Shown in pieces: positions 5,786 to 9,514 of a stretch of 9,514 nt of DNA; the stretch's first letter is position 1, and each line of letters opens with the position of its first letter. A program made the position numbers and the translations under genes. The notes beneath the pieces are model-generated. The model was not told the origin of the DNA and searched no databases. It saw only the letters and a list, made by a program, of their open reading frames with translations. Source of the DNA: a bacterium. GTDB lineage: Bacteria > UBP18 > UBA7526. The stretch covers positions 1-9,514 of the forward strand of contig JAUWXM010000045.1 of assembly GCA_030616365.1 (NCBI GenBank), read 5' to 3'.

Positions 5786-5934
5786 AAGTTGATACGTTGA
5801 TAAGATGATAAGAACCTGCTAAAGCAGAACCTTGTTTTCTCACTTCGTTCGAAAATAAGTTGATAAGAGATTTTGGTTTTTTAAAACCCCAATCCTAAAA
5901 AACTTATCAACACATAAACCTATAAACTTATCAA
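5786..5934. repeat. Composite inverted octamer repeat element in the gap before the plsY-like genes
   Basis: The left arm has octamers AAGTTGAT, ACGTTGAT, AAGATGAT (5786-5809). The right arm has CTTATCAA, CACATAAA, CCTATAAA, CTTATCAA (5903-5934), the opposite orientation of the same word family. Between them lie small hairpins, CTGCT/AGCAG (5816-5827) and TTTTC/GAAAA (5835-5855). There is also a long hairpin at 5859-5911: GTTGATAAG pairs with CTTATCAAC, and GATTTTGGTTTT pairs with AAAACCCCAATC with two mismatches. No ORF or terminator T-run is evident. The element ends 8 nt before the ribosome binding site AGGAGA (5943-5948). Confidence 0.65.
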
Positions 5935-5952
5935 CTAATTACAGGAGAGAGA

Positions 5953-6585
5953 ATGTTTACTAAAATCATTCTGATGGTTGTGGGAAGTTATCTATTGGGT
6001 TCTTTACTCTGGGCCTATATCATTGCCAAGATAGTGAAAGGAATCGACATCCGGGATTATGGGAATCCAGGGGGAGGAACGATATACCGCACTATGGGAG
6101 GGAGATGGGCCACTTTAGTCGGTATTTTAGATGTGGGCAAGGCAGTCACCCCAGTCTTGATTGCCAATTTTCTTGTATTCGAGCGTAATTCTTGGCCGGT
6201 GGTCTTTGTTGCCATAGCAGTAATAATAGGCCACAACTGGCCCATATTCTTTAAGTTCAGAGGTGGAGGAGGATTAGCTTGTAGTGTAGGAATCTTGGCC
6301 TGCCTCATGCCTAAGGCCTTGGCCATTGTTCTGCCCTTCGGTATCCTGGCCGGCTTCATTATGTGGAAACTACCCATCTTCAAGAAGGCCAAGTCCACCG
6401 CCCCAGGAGGAGGAGCCGCAGCATTACTCCTCCTTCCCTTTATGGTTAAGATATTCTATAGACCAGAAGAAGCCCTATTTGCTTTGAGTCTCTTATTACT
6501 TTTCTTAGCTGCCATAAGGCAGGTTCTCAACGTCCCCAAAAGACTCATCCCCATAATTAAAGAATCGCTAAAAGAGAAGAAATGA
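5953..6585 (+). CDS. PlsY-like acyltransferase, divergent copy A
   Basis: The 210-residue polytopic inner-membrane protein has the PlsY plan. It shows GSLLWAYIIAK at the N terminus, IRDYGNPGGGTIYRTMG (33-49, matching SGNxGATNxxR), ILDVGKA (58-64) and IGHNWPIFFKFRGGGG (92-107). PlsY transfers the acyl group of acyl-phosphate to glycerol-3-phosphate. In the canonical GGKG motif the lysine is replaced by Gly106, and the usual C-terminal RHxxNIxRL motif is replaced by IRQVLNVPKRL. A further family-specific block, KSTAPGGG (147-154), stands where PlsY normally has VSLAS. Overall membership is clear; normal acyltransferase activity is doubtful. The gene starts 4 nt after AGGAGA and overlaps copy B by 4 nt, so the two are translationally coupled. 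Confidence 0.8.
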   Translation: MFTKIILMVVGSYLLGSLLWAYIIAKIVKGIDIRDYGNPGGGTIYRTMGGRWATLVGILDVGKAVTPVLIANFLVFERNSWPVVFVAIAVIIGHNWPIFFKFRGGGGLACSVGILACLMPKALAIVLPFGILAGFIMWKLPIFKKAKSTAPGGGAAALLLLPFMVKIFYRPEEALFALSLLLLFLAAIRQVLNVPKRLIPIIKESLKEKK

Positions 6586-7178
6586 TTGTCAAAACCATTC
6601 TTATGGTAATCCTTGCCTATTTATTGGGCTCTGTAAACTGGGCCTATATCCTGGGAAGAGCAGTAAAGAAAATTGACATCAGGAAGTATGATAACCCAGG
6701 GGTGGCCGGTGCCTGGAGGCAGTTGGGTCCTAAATGGGGGGTATTGGTTGCCCTCTTGGATATTGGTAAGGCAGCCCTTCCGGTATATATAATAAAGGTG
6801 CTCTTTCTTCCCAATTATACTCCTATAATTTTGGTTGTCCTGGCAGTCATCCTGGGCCATAACTGGCCGATATTTCTACAATTTAGAGGAGGAATGGGCT
6901 TGGGAACAACCATGGGCGCACTTCTTATCCTATTACCTAAGGAATTTGGAATTGCCTTCTTAGTTGCTTTAGTAGTTGGCCTGGGCCTGTGGCTTATCTT
7001 GAAGAGAAGGAAAGCCACTGTGGCCTATGGATCAATGATCGGCTATATCCTTATGCCTATCTTAACCTGGATGAAATTTAGAGAATCTCATCCATTATTC
7101 ATTCTCACCCTCCTCCTCTTCGGAGTAGTAATCATAAGGCAGATTCCCCCCGTAAAAAGATTCACAGAAAGAAGATAG
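6582..7178 (+). CDS. PlsY-like acyltransferase, divergent copy B
   Basis: The 198-residue protein starts at an ATG that overlaps the stop of copy A (ATGA), implying coupled translation and probable partnership. The PlsY landmarks are GSVNWAYILGR, IRKYDNPGVAGAWRQLG (33-49), LLDIGKA (58-64) and LGHNWPIFLQFRGGMG (91-106). The GGKG lysine is Met105, and the first motif has Asp-Asn instead of Ser/Gly-Asn. The C terminus IRQIPPVKRF lacks the usual His/Asn motif. It has about five membrane segments. It is as diverged from copy A as a distinct functional paralogue, not a fresh duplication. A and B might form a heteromer. Downstream there is no simple T-run terminator; a 70-nt near-palindrome follows 15 nt after the stop. 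Confidence 0.8.
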   Translation: MIVKTILMVILAYLLGSVNWAYILGRAVKKIDIRKYDNPGVAGAWRQLGPKWGVLVALLDIGKAALPVYIIKVLFLPNYTPIILVVLAVILGHNWPIFLQFRGGMGLGTTMGALLILLPKEFGIAFLVALVVGLGLWLILKRRKATVAYGSMIGYILMPILTWMKFRESHPLFILTLLLFGVVIIRQIPPVKRFTERR

Positions 7179-7193
7179 ATATTGGGAAGTTTT

Positions 7194-7263
7194 GTTGCAA
7201 CTTGTGTCCGACCCGCCTTCCAAAGAACTTTGTTCGGCGGACAGGTCGGACAAGAAGTGCAAC
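7194..7263. repeat. 70-nt near-palindromic element with nested hairpins
   Basis: The outer arms GTTGCA/TGCAAC (7194-7199 and 7258-7263) are followed, after a 6-nt mismatched zone, by GTCCGACC/GGTCGGAC (7206-7213 with 7244-7251). Inside are CGCC/GGCG and a tight CAAAG-AA-CTTTG hairpin (7221-7232). It is GC-rich compared with the AT-rich DNA after it. It may act as a terminator or mRNA-stabilising end for the plsY-like pair, or be a mobile REP/MITE-type palindrome. Between 7264 and 7367 the DNA is AT-rich and I see no further feature. Confidence 0.6.
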
Positions 7264-7367
7264 ATTCGCTTTAAGTACGCACATTTTTTGAATAGAAATG
7301 AATTTACTTTACTTTATTTCTTTTCTTTCACTTTTAAATTCTCAATAATTTGGAAACAATAAATTTT

Positions 7368-7396
7368 TTGCAATATTTAGATGGGTGTGATATCAT
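7368..7396 (+). promoter_or_regulatory. Promoter for the 7527-9435 operon
   Basis: TTGCAA (7368-7373), 17-nt spacer and TATCAT (7391-7396) preceded by TGA form an extended -10 promoter. Its core GTGTGATATCAT closely matches GTGTGATATAAT at the padR promoter. Transcription should begin near 7403, giving a leader of roughly 124 nt. Confidence 0.7.
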
Positions 7397-7402
7397 ATTT
7401 TT

Positions 7403-7526
7403 GAGAGACAAGCCCCGTTAGACTCTTAAATGTCGTTATGCAATCTTTCTAATAATTTTGATACCGACTCCAAATAGATTTTTGTATTCGTACTCGTCGG
7501 TAGATTAGAGTCTAAACGGGGTAAAA
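7403..7526 (+). promoter_or_regulatory. Structured 5' leader, candidate riboswitch or attenuator hiding the start region
   Basis: A closing helix P1 pairs CCCCGTTAGACTCT (7413-7426) with AGAGTCTAAACGGGG (7507-7521), 14 pairs with one bulged base. The GGGG of P1 (7518-7521) sits 5 nt before the ATG at 7527, where the ribosome binding site should be, so folding would block translation. Inside, TACCGAC (7462-7468) pairs perfectly with GTCGGTA (7496-7502). The overlapping ATACCGAC (7461-7468) can instead pair with GTCGTTAT (7432-7439) at seven of eight positions, a mutually exclusive alternative. Direct DNA operator function of the inverted repeat is another possibility. I do not recognise a known riboswitch class. 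Confidence 0.55.
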
Positions 7527-8342
7527 ATGGTTGTTATCAGGATACTTCTTCTTTTATTACTTATCCTTTTTCTCATTCCTTTTATCGTTTCCCAGAGAAC
7601 GCGAATTGGGGTAGAATTACCTCCCGAGGTTCTTGCCCCCGAGGTCTCTATTCCAGAAGTCTTCATAAAAGAAGTTATCCCAGAGCCTGAGATTAAAGAG
7701 AAGATTACCGTCCAGGACATCTTGAAGAAGATGGAAGAGGCCTATGAGAAGGTGGAGGACTATCAGTGCATCTGCATCACCCAGCAGCTCTCAAGATTTG
7801 GAAAGAAAATGTATAAGCCCAAGGTCTTGAGACTTTCCTTCAAAAGACCGAATATGATGCACGCCATAGGCCTTCAGGGTGTAGAGGAAGGGGCAGAGGC
7901 CGTCTTCCGGGATGGAAAGGTAAAGGGAACCCACCATAGATACGTTCCCTTTGCGGTCTTTACCTTCGATGCAGATTCTGCCATCGCCCGCTCACCGAGA
8001 CATGGCTTGAGGCTCGATGAATGCAACCTGAGAGGTCTCATCGGAAGGGCCAACCATTATCATAGAGAGGGAAAGATAGAACTTGTGGGAATAGAGAAGA
8101 TCGAGGAAAGGGAATGCTACCGCTTGGTGATGATTCCTAAAAAGAAAGAAGGAAAACATCCCATTACCAAGGAGATCCTCTGGGTAGATAAAGAAAAGTC
8201 CCTGCCCATCCAGCATGCCATATATGAGGAAGGGGATAGGTTTGCCGAGTCGAGAACATTTAAGGACTTAAAAATAAATATCGGTCTGAGCGATGAGCTA
8301 TTTGAACCTCCTAAGGCGAGATGGTGGAGGAAGAAGGGATGA
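7527..8342 (+). CDS. Membrane-anchored LolA/DUF1571-like periplasmic protein
   Basis: The 271-residue protein has a single N-terminal membrane segment (about 3-22) acting as anchor or uncleaved signal. A linker of five-residue repeats follows (PEVLA, PEVSI, PEVFI, KEVIP at 33-52), then a soluble domain from about 58. The domain resembles DUF1571 within the LolA/LolB-like fold: an EAYEKVEDYQCICITQQ strand, LRLSFKRPNMMHAIGL, EAVFRDGKVKG, a RSPRHGLRLDE segment, ILWVDKEKSLPIQHAIYEEG and the closing FKDLKINIGLSDELFEPP. Such folds form half-barrels that carry lipid or lipoprotein acyl chains through the periplasm, which would suit the PlsY-like neighbours. No lipobox Cys is present near the N terminus. 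It is the first gene behind the structured leader and overlaps the next gene by ATGA. Fold assignment is moderate; function is inferred. Confidence 0.6.
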   Translation: MVVIRILLLLLLILFLIPFIVSQRTRIGVELPPEVLAPEVSIPEVFIKEVIPEPEIKEKITVQDILKKMEEAYEKVEDYQCICITQQLSRFGKKMYKPKVLRLSFKRPNMMHAIGLQGVEEGAEAVFRDGKVKGTHHRYVPFAVFTFDADSAIARSPRHGLRLDECNLRGLIGRANHYHREGKIELVGIEKIEERECYRLVMIPKKKEGKHPITKEILWVDKEKSLPIQHAIYEEGDRFAESRTFKDLKINIGLSDELFEPPKARWWRKKG

Positions 8343-8962
8343 AGCCCTTTCAGGTTGTCTTATTAGCCATTATAACTTATTTAGTAGGTTCTATCTCCTT
8401 TGCTTATCTGATTGGCAAGAAATTAAAGGACATCGATGTCAAAGATTATGGGAACGCGGGAGCAGCGACAGTATATAGAGAGGTCAGCCGACCAGCAGGT
8501 GCTTTAGTATTGATCTTGGATGTGACAAAAGCGATTATTCCTACCTATATTGCTTTAAAGATATTACACCTCGATTATAAAGTAGTAGTCTTAATAGCAA
8601 GCCTAACCGTGGTCGGTCATAACTGGCCGATATATTATCGGTTTCGAGGAGGAGCAGGCTTATCTTGTAGTATTGGGGTCCTGCTCTGTCTCTTACCCCG
8701 GGAGTTATTCATCGTTTTTCCCATAAGTGCAATAGCGGCTGGGATATTTTGGAAGATATTCGCCTTTGCCAAGTTCAAATCTACAGTGCCTGGGGGGGCG
8801 ATGGTGGGCATGACCATTCTTCCCTTTCTCACCAAGTTCACCTTTAACGAACCCCCAGCCCTATTTGCTCTTACCTTTATTCTTCCGGCTTTAGCAGCAA
8901 TAAAGAAATTTCCTCTCTTTAAAGTAAAAGTCTTGCCCCTATTTATCAGGCAAAAGAGATGA
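8339..8962 (+). CDS. PlsY-like acyltransferase, divergent copy C
   Basis: The chosen ATG at 8339 overlaps the previous stop (ATGA) with GGAGG 9 nt upstream. It gives MKPFQVVLLA, aligned with the N termini of copies A and B. An in-frame ATG at 8321 would add six acidic residues and is less likely. The 207-residue protein shows GSISFAYLIG, VKDYGNAGAATVYREV (34-49), LILDVTKA (58-65) and VGHNWPIYYRFRGGAG (92-107). The GGKG lysine is Ala106, and KSTVPGGA matches the block in copy A (KSTAPGGG), so A and C are closer to each other than to B. The C-terminal His/Asn motif of PlsY is absent (AAIKKFPLFKVK). It probably works in the inner membrane on acyl or polyol phosphates, but the exact substrate is unknown. 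Confidence 0.8.
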   Translation: MKPFQVVLLAIITYLVGSISFAYLIGKKLKDIDVKDYGNAGAATVYREVSRPAGALVLILDVTKAIIPTYIALKILHLDYKVVVLIASLTVVGHNWPIYYRFRGGAGLSCSIGVLLCLLPRELFIVFPISAIAAGIFWKIFAFAKFKSTVPGGAMVGMTILPFLTKFTFNEPPALFALTFILPALAAIKKFPLFKVKVLPLFIRQKR

Positions 8963-9435
8963 GGCTCTTAGGCATTATCCTGGGATATATTGGCTTACAT
9001 CTGCTCTGGGGAAGGAAGATCTCTGTACCTTATGCGGTAGGCCTCAACCTTAACGGCTATCTCATCTTCATCTCCGCCTATCTTATGGATCTTTTAGTCC
9101 TCCTCCTTCTCTACTGGGCCTATGAGAAGACCTTCAGCCTAAGGTTTCTCTCTTTAGCAAAAGAGAAGGTGTTATCCTTTCAGGAAAGGATTTCGAAATC
9201 GAAGATGGTCTCCTGGGCAAAGCCCATGGGAAAGGCGAGTCTCTTTCTTATGCCTGCCATTCCTCCCGCTGGCCGACCGTTCATGCCTTTATTCTTGACT
9301 CTTTTTTTCAAATTGAAATATAAGGAAAGCTTTTTTCTCTTCGCCCTGGGAAACCTCATCGGTACCATTATCTGGGTATCGATGTGGGAGGGAATCATTA
9401 CCTGGGCCAAGATATTAGCCCTCCTCTATCGTTAA
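8959..9435 (+). CDS. Small polytopic membrane protein, possibly COG2426/Sm_multidrug_ex-like
   Basis: The 158-residue protein begins at an ATG overlapping the stop of copy C (ATGA), so it is translationally coupled and the last gene of the operon. It has a hydrophobic N terminus, a segment at about 33-55 (GYLIFISAYLMDLLVLLLLYWAY, here cut across the membrane), a basic amphipathic middle (about 60-92), then two further segments. The stretch LMPAIPPAGRPFMP followed by LFALGNLIGTIIWV recalls the half-hairpin plus GN motif of the COG2426 small multidrug export/DedA-like superfamily. That match is loose and from memory. Alternatives are an accessory subunit for the PlsY-like enzyme or a lipid-handling membrane protein. 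I do not recognise it with confidence. Confidence 0.6.
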   Translation: MRLLGIILGYIGLHLLWGRKISVPYAVGLNLNGYLIFISAYLMDLLVLLLLYWAYEKTFSLRFLSLAKEKVLSFQERISKSKMVSWAKPMGKASLFLMPAIPPAGRPFMPLFLTLFFKLKYKESFFLFALGNLIGTIIWVSMWEGIITWAKILALLYR

Positions 9436-9440
9436 GAAAA

Positions 9441-9487
9441 GTAACCCCATACCACCCCACCCTTTCAAAAGAAAGAGTGGGGGTTAC
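9441..9487 (+). terminator. Strong hairpin after the last operon gene
   Basis: Outer arms GTAACCCC (9441-9448) and GGGGTTAC (9480-9487) pair perfectly. An inner stem pairs 9458-9466 with 9471-9479 (one mismatch, loop AAAA), leaving a bulge on the left. It begins 5 nt after the stop codon at 9433-9435. No T-run follows, so it may protect the mRNA end instead of terminating intrinsically, or be a repeat palindrome. Confidence 0.5.
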
Positions 9488-9491
9488 GGGG

Positions 9492-9514
9492 CAAGCAAGT
9501 AAGAAGTGAGAAGC
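9492..9514. repeat. Start of another heptamer array, cut by the window edge
   Basis: On the minus strand the last bases read in sevens as CTTCTCA, CTTCTTA, CTTGCTT after a partial G. The array probably continues beyond the window. It directly follows ACGGGGCAAGC, an 11-nt word also found at 717-727. Confidence 0.45.

Noticed and set aside
7412..7522. tRNA-like ends (GCCCCGT and ACGGGGT) around the leader
   Set aside because: The span is about 110 nt, no T-arm with a TTCRANY loop or proper D-arm can be placed, and the pairing continues as a 14-bp helix, unlike an acceptor stem.
8293..8478. 61-codon ORF across the junction of the DUF1571-like and plsY-like genes
   Set aside because: It overlaps both genes in another frame and shows no family features.
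8321..8962. Earlier ATG start for PlsY-like copy C
   Set aside because: It adds MVEEEG, which has no match in copies A or B. The ATG at 8339 has a GGAGG and the ATGA overlap seen at the other junctions.

Overview
The window is about 9.5 kb, with nine genes all on the + strand. It suggests an uncultivated Gram-negative-type (diderm) bacterium. The evidence is a signal-peptide protein that reads as an outer-membrane beta-barrel, a LolA/DUF1571-like periplasmic protein, and strong AGGAGG-type ribosome binding sites throughout. I cannot name the phylum. The intergenic short-period repeats recall those of several candidate phyla and of cyanobacterial STRR repeats, but that is impression only.

Layout. 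(1) 2-571: 3' end of an NCS2/AzgA-type permease, followed by a heptamer repeat array and a clear intrinsic terminator. (2) 683-1456: a hairpin-rich spacer, a strong extended -10 promoter with a perfect 16-bp palindrome just after it, and a PadR-family repressor. (3) 1501-2473: two short-period repeat arrays, then a secreted beta-barrel protein of the phenol MetA-pathway type. (4) 2570-5785: FakA-like fatty acid kinase, a small cysteine-free carboxymuconolactone decarboxylase (CMD)-fold protein, and a DegV/FakB-like fatty-acid-binding protein. (5) 5953-7178: two overlapping PlsY-like acyltransferases. (6) 7194-7526: a 70-nt near-palindrome, then a promoter and a long structured leader. (7) 7527-9435: a membrane-anchored LolA/DUF1571-like protein, a third PlsY-like protein and a small polytopic membrane protein, each overlapping the next by 4 nt (ATGA).

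How the genes fit together. In known systems FakB presents a fatty acid to FakA, which makes acyl-phosphate, and PlsY transfers that acyl group to glycerol-3-phosphate. Kinase, carrier and three PlsY-like transferases lie in one run here, so an acyl-phosphate lipid pathway is the natural reading. The set is not canonical. All three PlsY copies lack the lysine of the GGKG motif and the C-terminal His/Asn motif. The FakB lacks the usual serine-rich ligand motif. FakA carries an extra roughly 100-residue segment with an internal duplication. A specialised envelope-lipid branch is therefore more likely than plain phosphatidic acid synthesis, but that is inference.

The non-coding DNA is also striking. 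Most intergenic gaps carry short tandem arrays of degenerate 7- or 8-nt words, two of them arranged as facing inverted pairs. The 7403-7526 leader can fold to hide the start region of gene 7527 and offers two mutually exclusive inner helices.
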